Notes under the pieces: generated by a model
Told to the model about the DNA's origin: nothing
What the model saw: only the letters and a program-made list of their open reading frames with translations
Database searches by the model: none
Translations under genes and position numbers: made by a program
Source of the DNA: Membranipora membranacea
Taxonomy: Eukaryota > Bryozoa > Gymnolaemata > Cheilostomatida > Membraniporidae
Assembly: GCA_914767715.1 (NCBI GenBank)
Contig: OU612066.1
Location: 28,990,283 to 29,054,282 of the forward strand
DNA: 64,000 nucleotides
Direction of reading: 5' to 3'
Shown: positions 34,272 through 46,628 of the stretch, one piece after another
Layout: the number at the start of each line of letters is the position of its first letter
How positions within the stretch are numbered: position 1 is the stretch's first letter

Positions 34272-36124
34272 GCAAGAGGAAAATATCACAATTCATAACC
34301 AGCTGAAATTTACTCAACTTCACTTCTGTTTGTAAACTCTGACCTAGGCTGGTGAGAATTAGAGCCAGCAACTGATATCTGTAACTCAGTGCTGCTGCTG
34401 ACAATGAATCACCCCAAACTGTGTAAACAAAGATCTTGAAAACCTAAAAGCATGAACATAATGTGTCTCTTATTCTATAAGTCATTTGTAATAATAGAAA
34501 CAGGATTCAGCTGTTTCATGATAAATTCTTGTTTTTATTTGATAATAATGGAGAATTTTTTTCGCCTCATTCCTGACGAACATGCTCATGCCCAATCTCT
34601 ACAGCCTATGGAATCAAAATTCATTATAGGAATGCAACAAACGAAGAGGTCAAAAACAGTTCGACATATTCGCACCTCATTTATTATTATTGACTGCCTT
34701 CACCAAAGGTCACCAAGAAAATTAAGGAAGGAGTGACCTTCTGGAATAATTAATTATTTTGATATTCAATCCAGCTATCCAAACTATTAACATAATATGC
34801 AAATAGACAGAGGGTGTCCCCCCCCCCACGCAACTAGGTCATCTCGAAAAATTGCCAAGGTGTACCCAGAACAATCAAGTGAGCTTTGGGAGTGATTTTA
34901 GTATATACTAGACCTCGGCTTTCACCTAATCGGACCAAAGATAGAATTCAAGGTTTTGAATATGTTATTGTTTGTGTTCTGGTACTATTCTTGAAGTTAT
35001 CTACCCATTAGATCTGGTATAACAACTCCTAGTGTTTACACAAGGTAGTCCCCGATGCAGGTGGGAGTTTCAATAACTCAATGGTGAAAGTAATTCATGC
35101 ATGTAACAATCTGCTTTGAAGTAAGTGATTTAAGCCCACATTTAGAGCGGTATTTTTACCCTGTTTTTCTCTCAATCCGCTATCACCCCTAAAAAAGGGC
35201 TGCAAAGCACTCAGTGAGTTGCTGGTGTTTAGTGTGCAATCCATGTGTTTAGTTGTACTGTATCTAAATCTCTAAGATTTGCTTGTTCTGCATAGTTTCT
35301 GCCATTTGGTAATAGGTCATAAGGTTGTTTTTGAAATTCCGCTGATTCTAGCCAATTAACTGCCAGCGTACACCTTCACCAGGCGATACATCTAAGACGT
35401 CATAGATGATGGGTTAGCTCGGGACCCGTATCTGTCCATTTTTAGCGTGAGGCAAGTCATTGTTAATTTATTGCTTTGCTCTCATTGACTAACTGTTGGG
35501 TGGCTTGATCCTTTTGGCTACATGCCAGCAGTTAGAAGCGCCCGGTTTATAAGGAGATTTTATGACGTCATACAACCTGGTAGCACCTGATCTGAATCAG
35601 ATGGGTCTGTATTGTTTTGCTGTTTAGTTTCTAAATGCAAGTGTTGGGAAAGTATATGAAGATTTTGCTTCTCTGCTCCGGTTTTAGTAGCTAAATTAAT
35701 TCATAATCAAAGAATTATCTGCATGCAGAGGTCCTGGAAGAAAACCTTTATTCATTATAACAACTAAAATCACAAGTTCTCTTCCTTCTTTTATTCCTTA
35801 TTCTCTATACAATAAACTTTCACCCATTATGTAATGGCAAGAGCAAACGACAAGGTCCCATATGTCCTAATCATGATTAGTCATCAGTATATCTTGAATT
35901 TAATTTTCTTCACTTCTTCATCCACTAAAATCCCTCCTCTGGCACTAGGTCTTTACAATATGCTATTTACTGAGTGCGCGTGTACTGAATAGGGTTTTGT
36001 TGCTGCACTTTACTTGACTCTGCAGAGGCGTTATTTTAATTCTCTGTCTACTCGTCACATGATTTATGACATCACTTCCAACCACAGCTTTCGCTATCTG
36101 AGGTCATATATATAGTCAGTATCC

Positions 36125-37215
36125 AGCAGCTCTGACAAGATCATGGAATTATGCAGTCTCCCTGTCATATACACCCACAACCTGCATATTACTGAGTATA
36201 TTTCATTTTTTAATTAATCAAACTAACGGAATGGTCTAAAATTGCACACTGTTACTTTTTTTTTAAATACTGTCTACACGACCTTAGATAGCAAATGTTT
36301 GTGGCGAATAAGATGTCATTAATCATAACTAGTAGACAGATCATTAAAATAACGCCTCTGCAGAGTCAAGTAAAGTACAACAACAAAAGCCTACTCGGTA
36401 CATACTCAGTACATACTCGGTACACGCGCACTCAGTACATACCCAGTACATACTCAGTACATACTCGGTACTCTGCAAAAAATGGACAAATCCGGGTCCA
36501 GCACTAACCCGTCATTTATGATGCCATAGATATATCGCCTGGTGAAGGTGTAGGCTGTAGACAATTGAGCTAGAACAGCGGAACTTCCATAAAAAACCTT
36601 ACAACTAATTGACTTGACTATTACCAACTGGCTGAGACTAAACACAAAGAGCAATTCTGTCAGATATGGACACAGGCCAGCTCAACCTATGGATAGCACA
36701 CTAACTAAACAACAGCTATGTGAGTGCTGTGCACTTGTAGCACTACTGAGGAACGCTAATTGATTGGGAGAAATAACAGGTACAGGATTGTCCTCAAAAC
36801 ACTGCAGTCAATCAAACAAGATGTTATATGTATGACTAACTTGCACAGCTGAGTTATGGAGGACTCCCGCTTGCACCAGGTACTTGGAGTTGTCGTATCA
36901 ATTGTATGGGTAGATAACTTCAACAATAGTATCAGGCAATTAAAATAAAGGTTTTGTCAAATGTCATTTGGGTTTTATTATGGGCTGCATCAGGGTTGAA
37001 GGCCAAGGTCAAGTGTCCACTTACATCCCACTCAAAGTTCCATTGATAGTTCTGGTTACACCTAGGCCCCCGCCATGACCTCGTTATATCACGTTAACCA
37101 CCACTCTCCATTTGTGAGATGACCTGGTCGTCCGGGAGTCACCCTCTGGCTAGTTGCATAAAGTATCAATTGTTTGAACCTTTGATGTCACTGTCACAAA
37201 TCATTAATGGTAATT
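36125..37215 (-). repeat. Inverted segment inside array unit 1
   Basis: This stretch is the reverse complement of the type of sequence in 34740-36125: AACGCCTCTGCAGAGTCAAG (36350), the ATGGACAAATCCGGGTCC form of the core block (36481), and GGTTACACCTAGGC (37052) through CCCTCTGGCTAGTTGCATAA (about 37132) appear in reverse order. Unit 1 thus contains a foldback of over 1 kb per arm. Forward order resumes near 37440. Confidence 0.8.
36391..36472. repeat. TACTCAGTACA short tandem repeat
   Basis: About eight copies of a phrase of about 10 bases (TACTCGG or TACTCAG plus TACA). Other array units have this phrase once, before TTTGTTGTTGTAC, so this is a local expansion in the inverted segment. Confidence 0.85.
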
Positions 37216-40200
37216 AAATATGAATATAAAGTATTATAAACTGCTTTTGACCTTTTTATTTGTTGCATTTTCTGTTATGAATTTTAATTCCATAGGCTTT
37301 TGGAAGTGGCGATGAGCATGTTTTTAAATGATGTATAAGAAACCTGTCTGCCACAAAAATAAATATACAAAATTATTGCCATATCAATACAATATAGGTT
37401 TCACAGTCGGCTAATAAATTGGTGATAAGGCTTATTATAGATTTGAGTTGTACATACCTTCACCGGACAACAACAAAATAAATCTAAACACTTATAACAT
37501 ACCAACCGTTATAAAGGACTAAGGAATAAGGGTTGAAACAACTTTGAAAGTGATTGATGGTGGATTAAAAGTCTGCAACATCCGGATGAACTTTGCCTCT
37601 ATGTCTCTGGCATTTATAATTTTTACAGCTGGATTCAAACCATTATTTCAACCATTCTAGTAATAGAATTGAAAAAAGAGACTTAAAATTATTTTATGGT
37701 GACTTGAACTGTGAATTTTGACACCACTTATCACAGCAAGAAGTTTTCCACAGAACATTATGTTTGCATGAGACTGATACTACACCAGCGCGTTTCACAA
37801 TTTACATTTTGTTTATTCTTTCCTCGCATTAGTATCGGCAGCATCTGTTGAAAATGTTTTTGGCAAGGGATTTATCTACTTTTACCTCTTTCATCAATCT
37901 GAGGCTTCTGAACTAAAACAATTTATCTGATTGGTTGGAAAACTCGTCAATTCTTCCACTACCACATACCAGTATTTAACATAAAAATTAAATTTTTTAT
38001 ATACGAACTTTCCTAGAGCGTGGAAAGGCAACAGACCACAGTAATTTTACCAGAGATTAGTGACGTTACTATTGGGTATCATAGAGCGCATGCGTAAATT
38101 TGCAAACATGGTAATCGTTCTCATGCGTAGCGATCCATCTCTCATATCATAGCAAAGAATCGTGTTGATAAAGCAGACATTTGCTCCGCGATCCTGTTGC
38201 TTTGGCTGGAGTCATTCTAAACTGAACTTACAACTCACATACATAAACAGACCCAGACATCCCTAGGCCTGATTCTGTGGAGTGTATGGGTGTTGGGGTG
38301 CATGGTGTTTGAGTGGATGGATGTTGATCAGTAAATTCCTGTGTACAGGGGTCTTTAGTATCACTGTCTATTGTTTTGCGAGCTCACCTCAGAAGATATA
38401 TTCCATCAGAAATGTTTCCCTGGTATGAACTTTTATAAATTATTATTATTTCACAGTAATAATATTGGTAATTGTTTTGTAGAGGACACCAATGCAATAA
38501 TACAGAAAATTTACGACATCATGTTATGTCATGATAAATGTTTGTATTATTTTTTAATTTTACTGACTGTGACCTTCAGCCGATCCGTGCAGGAAGCAAT
38601 AAATTACAGAATTTGCACTAAACCAAGCTTTACCGAATATGAGAAGGATGTAAATATATTCGCTGATGCACTTCCAAAGGGCCTTTGATACCAGATTGGG
38701 CGGAGCAGTTACGTAATAAAAAACTGACCATTTAATTATATAACTATTGATTGATTGCCAAGTGTCTTAGAACCAACCGAGCTTTATACGGAAGATGATT
38801 ATTCCTACACTGTATACATACTCAGGAAACTGAATATTTATCGAAGATTGTGGCTTCACTTAGGTAAAGCGTGCAAAATTTTGGCAAAAACAATTTTATT
38901 AGAGATGATATGGTTACATGTTGGTTGCCCTTTACTTAAGGTAACTTTGATATCTTAACCGAGGAACTGACATCACTGCTAGGCAACCTTTGTTGGAAGA
39001 AGGTAGGAGTTGGGCAACGGTCGGTCGGTGGAAGCAACAAATGATGTCACAAAGAGTTTTCCGTGTATCCTGAAATCAGACATAATCAGACCCTTGGTGC
39101 GCAATTTTAAAAGCTAGCTTAAAATGGAATTTGAGTTTTTTGTTATGATGAAATTGAGGGGAAATTGACTAAGGAAGAAACAAAATGGAAACGCTCCATA
39201 AAAATGACATTACCAGGTACACCTGTACTAGAACCACTGATTGGAGATTCAGATTACAGACCACAAGATTGAATTCAATTTACTCCATTCCTGTATTTTT
39301 TATCCTTTTAATGTAGAAATTAGGTGAAGGTATGTACAACTTAAATGAATAATAGGTCTTATCACCAATTAATCAGGGCACAGTGAAATCTCGCTCAAGG
39401 TTTATACTTATGTGAAAATCTTTAAACAAGGTTTTAAATTGTTCAACCATCGATCCCAATCACAAATTTAGGTCTTTTTCGACCATATGGATATTGATTA
39501 CATATCAAGAGGGAAACCAAAAGATGCGATTTTATATGTGAGATTTTTTGATCAGTTTTTTCTGAATCACTGACCAAATTTTGCTGAAGCATGTTAGAAT
39601 TGGATATATATCCTGGATTGAAAAGTTTTTGAACTCCTCAACCTCACAACTCGTTAGAGTCTACAAGTTGTTAGGAGTTTTCTGCTCATAGAGGTTTGAA
39701 TAACATTCTCATATGCAGGCTTTGCCAAGACATTTGCCAAGACTTTCCCTGTAGTCTGCAGATATTTTGTGAGCTCAATGTGCTGAGGATTACTTATACT
39801 GTTGCAGTGACCTTTTGACATAACTGCTGTCCCTCACAGCGGTAGATTCAGTGTTGAAGGGCTGAGGGGCATCGTTGAGTCCCTGAAGTTGAGGTTTTGA
39901 CAAAACAATTGTTATAAATGCATGGCAGAGTGGAAAACGCAAAGAATAATACCACGCAGAGCCAGTCTTATGCCTAAGGTTGTATGAGTTATAGTTATTG
40001 ACAGATGCTAAAAAAATTCTGCCTTCATTGAAACTTTTTGTTACTTCTTTGGTTTAATTAAAGCAATAAAAGGATTGAACAAGCCCGACCTCCGTGTCTG
40101 CCCTCAAATATGCTCACCAAAGTTTCTCCGTATATTACTGTGATAGACTGTGTTTGAAGTCAGTCTCCACCAAGTACTGACCTGATCGACAGATTGTTTA

Positions 40201-43200
40201 TTAAGTTATTAAGCTGAGATACTGTAGGCCTTTCACCGTCTTGTCGTAGGACTACAGTATTACTATAACCATGCGATATAACTATGACGTCATAGATGAT
40301 GCGCCAACGCAAAACCTGGATTCACCCATTTTTTCACCAGGATAACTTGTGCTAATTTATTACTTCGCCCTCACTGACCGATAGTTGGATTGCTAGATTC
40401 TTTTGACTACAGCCAGCAGCTAGAAGGTCCGTCTGGTCCATCAACTCATTTCTTGACCACATAAATACTGGTTGACCTGTGTGGTTGACCTGTGTGGTTG
40501 ACTCTGTGTGGTGTTGTCAAAGATTATAAATACTTGGTGTTGTGCTGTTCCGTTCTGCAAACACCCACACAAATACCCCAACCACACAAGTAATCTGAAG
40601 ATTTGCTTGTCAACGGGTGTAAAATTTATTGATAGTATTAGAATTTAACCCCCAGTCGTGCTTTACATTTTCTGAAGGGGTTCTGAAAAATAATGAAGAG
40701 AGTTATTTGTTGAATAATCTTAACAAAAGTCTATCCCAGTTAAATCTTATCTTTAAATCTACGTAACATTGTGGATTCCTCTCAATCAACAAAGGTTCCC
40801 TATGACTAGAACGGCCCTAAATAACTCGGCTTACCTGAGTGGCTCAGCTTACACTGTCATAAATATACAATGTGTGATACTGCCAGCTCTCACCAGCTAT
40901 CTTCGTTGTATATTAATTTGGGGTAATTCCCCACCATGCGGTTGTATATGGTTGTAGCTATTTCTTAGAAAAACCTCTCTGTTACAAACTTCAAGACTGG
41001 CGTACAGCTATGACGTCATAGATGACGGGTAAACACAGGACACGGATTTGTGCATTCTCGCACGTGCACAGCGGTGGTTGGTGATTTATGATGTGATGGC
41101 TCGATCTGCTTGGCGTGCGCCTTCCCCAGGTGATATATCTATTAAGTCATAGATGACGGGTTAGCGCGGGACCCGGATTTGTCCATTTTTTGCATGAGCC
41201 AAGTCGGTGTGAATGTATTGCTTTTCCCTCACTGACTTACCGTTGGATGGCTTGATACTATTGGCTACATGCCAGCAGTTAGAAGCGCCAAGTTTATCAG
41301 GAGATTTTATGATGTCCATACACCTGTTAGTGCTTGATCTGAATCTGGGCGGGGTTTGTGTTGTTTTACTGTTTGCTTTTACTGTTTTTCTGCACCCACG
41401 CACTAACCACAAATAATATATGAAGATTTTCTAGTTTCCGGTTCTTAAAACATGCTAAGCGATGCATTTAGTATTGCAATGATCTCTCTTCTTTTACGTC
41501 CTTAATATTCAGTAATCTTTCCACCCAGTACTACAGTACCCAGTATACATTGTGCAAAAACACAAAGGTAGCACATGTCCTGACCATGATAATCATCAGC
41601 GAGTTTTAGATTTAGTTTTCTTTCCATTTAAGTTCACCGAAATTCCTCCCGCAAACTAACTTGGCCCTGCAAGACAAATCTTTATTCTTTCTGGATAACA
41701 CTGCTAGTGCCATGTACTGAGTAGGCTTTTGTTGTTGTACTTTACTTGACTCCGCAGAGGAGTTATTTTAATTCACTGTCTACAAGTCATGATAAATTAC
41801 TTCATTTTCAACCACAGACTTTTCTATCTGAGGTCAGGTAGTCAGTATTTCACAAACCAGTTTGCAATTTTAAACTATTTCCGATTAGTTTGATGAATTA
41901 AAGAATATAATATGCTCTTTAATATGCAGGTTGTGTGAGTAAATGACAGGGAGACTGCACCATTCCTAGCCTGTCTTGATAAGCTTTGTTGCTGCGGGAT
42001 TTTTCCCTCCCCAATCAAAAATGAGTGTCAAAAGAGGCTACATCATTCGATAAATCTGTCAAAGCTGCAAACTTACATTGGATATTTTGTAGAAAAACAA
42101 CATCATATTATCATGACATATTATGACCCAATCTGTAGTTCATCTTACGTGGCATCATAGAACTTCCCCAAAAAGGATCTTTGAATTTCATGCATCTCAA
42201 CCACAAAGGCAACCCTTTCTATTTATTAACACATTTTCGCAACAAACTGGAAAAACACAGGCTTGCCATCAAGATAACACACAGGTACGGACTGTAGAGA
42301 CATGATTCTTTTAGATTTTCATGATGTCATCCCCTAGGGAAGGCTTAGACTTTTAACTTGACCTTCTGTTGCCCTGCTCTGTGGGATTTGCAGAGCTTCT
42401 ATCAACAACAACTCAACATAAATCTAAATAATTATAGCATAACAAGCCATTATAAAGGTGACTATGGGATCAAGCAGTTTCCTCTAACTCATTGATGGAA
42501 TGAGGGTGGAAACAAAATTAAAAGTGATTGATGGTGGATTAAAAGTCTACAACATCTGGATGAACCTCTATGTCTCTGGTAAAATTAATTTTTACGGTTG
42601 GATTCAAGCAAAAATTGCGATCCGTTTGAGCTATTGAATCAATGAAGTAGTTCGTATGACTGATTGAATTGGAAAAAAGCTGAAATACTCTTTTATGGTG
42701 ATGTGGATTTTGACATCACTTAGCACGGCCTGTAGCTTACCACAGAATATTTGCAATAGACTGATGCTGATTCTTTCCTTACATGAGTTTGGCAGCGTCG
42801 GGTGAAATTTTGTTTGTCAGGAAATAATGCACTTTTACTTGATTCATTGCGTTGAGGTTTCCAAGCCAACTTACTGGTTGAAAAACCCTGTACGCATTTG
42901 CACTGCGTCCCAGCCTTTTGACATGTTGTGTATTTACTATTCTATTTACGAGTTTTCCTGGTGTGTGGGAAGGCAACAGACCGCAATACTTTTGTCGGAG
43001 ATTAGTGGTGTCACTGTTGGGTATCGTAGAATGGAGGCTATCATTTTTTTGCGCAGCGATCCATATCCGACATTGTAGCGATAAATCATGGTGATCCAGC
43101 ATACATTTGCTTTGCGATCATGCCACTTTAGCTGGAGTCATTTTAAACCGAACTTACCAATGCTGTGATTAAAAGACAGGTTTAAGGACCTCCCTTGATA

Positions 43201-45830
43201 CAAATTAATACACATACATAAATAACTAAGCATACGCTGTACCAGGCATCCCCCGGCCTGATTGTGTGGGGTGCATCTCCAATAAGCTTTCGTTCTAACA
43301 ATAATCCACTTGTATTAGGCCACAACAATAGATGGCATGTTTCATCCAAACTTGTTTTTTCTTCTCTAGTCTCATAATCAATTTTCAAAGTAAGCTGCAT
43401 GATATCAAAAATTTACATTGTAAAATGTATGTAGGCATGTAAGGAGGGCGGGATCGTCAGTTTGTATGAGATGTACAAAATGTGCCAGAGGATTTTACAT
43501 TCTAAGGAGAAGATTCATCGCACCTGTTCTAGGACGCAGTTTACTGGCGTGACTCCTTGAGTATCCCAGCTGTTCAACCGCTTTGTTGGACATAAAAAGG
43601 AAGCGTTTCTTCTCTTGGTGGATAAAATGATATACTGATAAATGTTAGAATAAAAGGTTGAGAAGGTCGCTTATAATTTCTGGTTGACATATTGGGCTGC
43701 AGAATAAATATAGTTCCTAATAAATGGTTTTAGAATTTTCTGCTTTGTCAGTGTCATATATTATAAAAACCTAAACATCACAACTCGGGTTATTCTCTAG
43801 TCACAATTAGATAGTATTTGATCAGTATAATATAGCATCCACTGTCCTGACAGTAACGAAATTTTGCTACCCATTGACGCCAATAAAAGTATATTATTGT
43901 TGTAGAATTATTTGACTTTGTCACTGTCATATTTCCATTTCTGTTGCTGTCTCATATATATCAAATATCTGCAAACACGGATTTCAGTACCACTGGGTTT
44001 TGTTCAGTGGACTCACCTCAGAAGATATCGCTCATCAATATTTTTTTTTCCTGGGATGAAATAAATATAGATATTGGAGTTGTTGTTTTTAAAGTTGACA
44101 CCAGTTATACAGAAAATTTATGATAAAGCCCATACCAAATCATGTCATGATGTTATACTTGTATTTTCCTTTGTTTTTCTCCCTTCAGTTGATGCTTGCG
44201 GGGAGCTATAAATTACAAAATTTGCACAAAATCCAGTTTTAGTGAATATGGGGAGGTTAATGGCAGGATATAATTATCTTTATCAAAATTGTTTCTTCCA
44301 GAGGTCCTTTGATACCAAGTGGGTGGAACAGTCACATATACAATATTGACCATATATTACCTTTGATATATTGCTAATTATTTCAAGACTGGCCCAGCGG
44401 TAACATCAATTGAGGGCGAGATTCATCCTTCTCTGAATACTTCTGCTCTAAACTAAAATCTAACTAACATTTGTGACATCACTAAGGTTGGCCTGCAAAC
44501 ATAAACAGTTTTAATTAGGGTTGAGATTCATTAATTATCATTCGCATGAAGAAATCAGGTGAATGTATGTAAAACTCAAATCTATAAATGTCTTATCGCC
44601 AATTAATCAGGCGACAGTGAAATTGTAAAAATGGTATTTTATTTTTTATGTTCAATGGAATGTGTAAATGGCTGTATCTGTAGTCAGTATCTACCAGGTA
44701 GTGGGTTTTGATCTTTCAGATTCACAGTTTGTCGGTTTCTGCAAGATTATACTAGATAATGATAGTGATTCCGTGTCTCTCTCTTTCGTAGCATAATACT
44801 ACAGCGTACGGCTAAAGCCGATCGATGAAGCTATGACGTCATAGATGACGTGTCAACTTGGATCCCGGATTCTCCTATTTTTTGCACAGGGATGTGTCTT
44901 AATTGATTACTTAGCTCTCATTGACCAAACATTGGATGGCCTAATCCTATTGGCTGCTTGCCAGCCCCTAGAAGCACCTGGTTCATCAGCTCATTTCATG
45001 ACACCATAACACCTGGCACTGTTTGGTCAGGTCTGTGTGGCATTGGTGTTCCGTTCTGCAAGCACTCTCTAACCACACAAAAATCTAGAGAGTTACTTGT
45101 CTCCAGGTGTCAAATTTAAGCTTTATTGATAATAGTGAAATATAACGCCCTGAAGTATCATGGCTTTTAAGATGGACTCAGCATTCACTCATTAAATAAT
45201 ACTGAAGTCAGCCTTTGTTTTTACGGATTCATTTTATATTAATTTTGGGTAATTCTTCACCATGTGGTTGTAATGGTTGTAGCTATGTTTCTTAAAACTT
45301 TTCTGTTGCCAACTGCGAGACTGGGGTACAACTTTGACGTCATAGATGACGAGTTTGCGCGGGACCCGGATTTGTGCATTCTTATGAGTGCACAGAGGTG
45401 GTTGGTGCTTTTTGATGCGATGGCGAGATACGTTTGGCTTCGTGCCATATGTACTTTTTATGGAAGTCATATAGCCTGGTTGAACTTTATCCATCGTGTT
45501 GGTCGATGCTGTATTATTTCTGCAGGCACTGTTGATAACCACAGATTTTATCCTATATCGTCTTGACTACGGTGCAAAATTGAAGCAAAGTTTGATAATT
45601 AATAATAAAATTGATATCAAACTGTTTCATAAGAAAATCTCATCATTTTATAGTAACAAGAAATACTGTATGTCACGCAAATCATTTTGCATAGGATTCA
45701 ATTTTCTCTACAACAATCTGATCTACAATAACAATGAGATTATTGTCGTATTTAACAAGAATTAAAAAATGAAATGATTTATTAATAGTTTGTTTGCTAC
45801 CGTGGCCCAGAAAGCCGGATAAAATTAAAC

Positions 45831-46628
45831 TTATCTGCTGTGAATTTAATTCAAAAAGGCCTGAATCAAATCAAACATTTCATTGAATTCAATCAAACTT
45901 TTCCACATCAAACTTCTCTGCATCAAACTTTTCTGTTCTGCATCAAACTTTATTGCTCTGAATCAAACTCTTCTGTTCTGCGTCAAACTTTTCTACGCTG
46001 AATCAAACTTTTCCGGTACATTGATATCAGCCACCCTATATAATATATTACTGGCTTTACATGCGTATATTGGAGCTAGATGATCATGACTGAAGATATT
46101 AATTAAGATCCCGATTGATATTAGGTAGATGTATAAAAAGGAATTATACGATTGACAAAAAGTATTGACAGATCCCACCACCATAGTAAGATAACAATGA
46201 TTGTTGTTATGACATAATAGATAGGCTGAGTTCAGGTCAGCTAATTCAACCACGTATTTCAACACTCCCACTTAGCTACGTGTATTTAAAAACCTTACAT
46301 ATAAACACAGACTTCAAAATACACTCTCCGTCAAAGCACACACCAACAAACTCATGGGCGATCCAAACCCAGTCAGCTTTTAATATTTCTCAAATAACAT
46401 TCTCATCGAAAGTAACTGAATCCAGTTATGGCTAGTGGTAAGGGTAAGGTATCTGTTGACAAGTTTAGCAGCAAGAACTGCAGCATCTGTTGTTGAGTAA
46501 GAGTAGAAAAGTTTGATGCAGAGTAGAAAAGTTTGATGCAGAGAAGTTTGATGCAGAAAAGTTTGATTAAATTCAATGAAATGTTTAATTTAACTCAAAC
46601 TTTATTAAATTAAATTCACAGCAGATAA
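45831..46628. mobile_element. 0.8-kb foldback insertion in array unit 2
   Basis: The ends TTATCTGCTGTGAATTTAAT (45831) and ATTAAATTCACAGCAGATAA (ending 46628) are reverse complements, and the inverted arms extend about 180 bases. The left arm contains five or six TCTGCATCAAACTTTTCTG repeats and the right arm their complement (AGTAGAAAAGTTTGATGCAG). The middle has no recognised gene. Array unit 3 lacks this segment at the equivalent position (about 51700-51830), supporting insertion into unit 2. Confidence 0.8.

Noticed and set aside
38371-38688. 105-residue ORF in array unit 1
   Set aside because: Equivalent positions in units 2 and 3 (about 44010-44320 and 50255-50520) are full of stops and indels.
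42779-43102. Minus-strand ORF with KYCGLLPSHTPGKLVNRIVN, also at 49105-49383
   Set aside because: The similarity follows from the array. Unit 1 (about 38000-38080) has stops in this frame.
45264-45566. ORF of about 100 codons in array unit 2 with a similar frame in unit 3 (51101-51571)
   Set aside because: The frames share VIDD-FARDPDLCIL and WLNFIHRVGRCC, but unit 1 has a stop in the same place, unit 4 is interrupted by a long G run, and most differences between units 2 and 3 change residues. It is better explained by shared repeat DNA.
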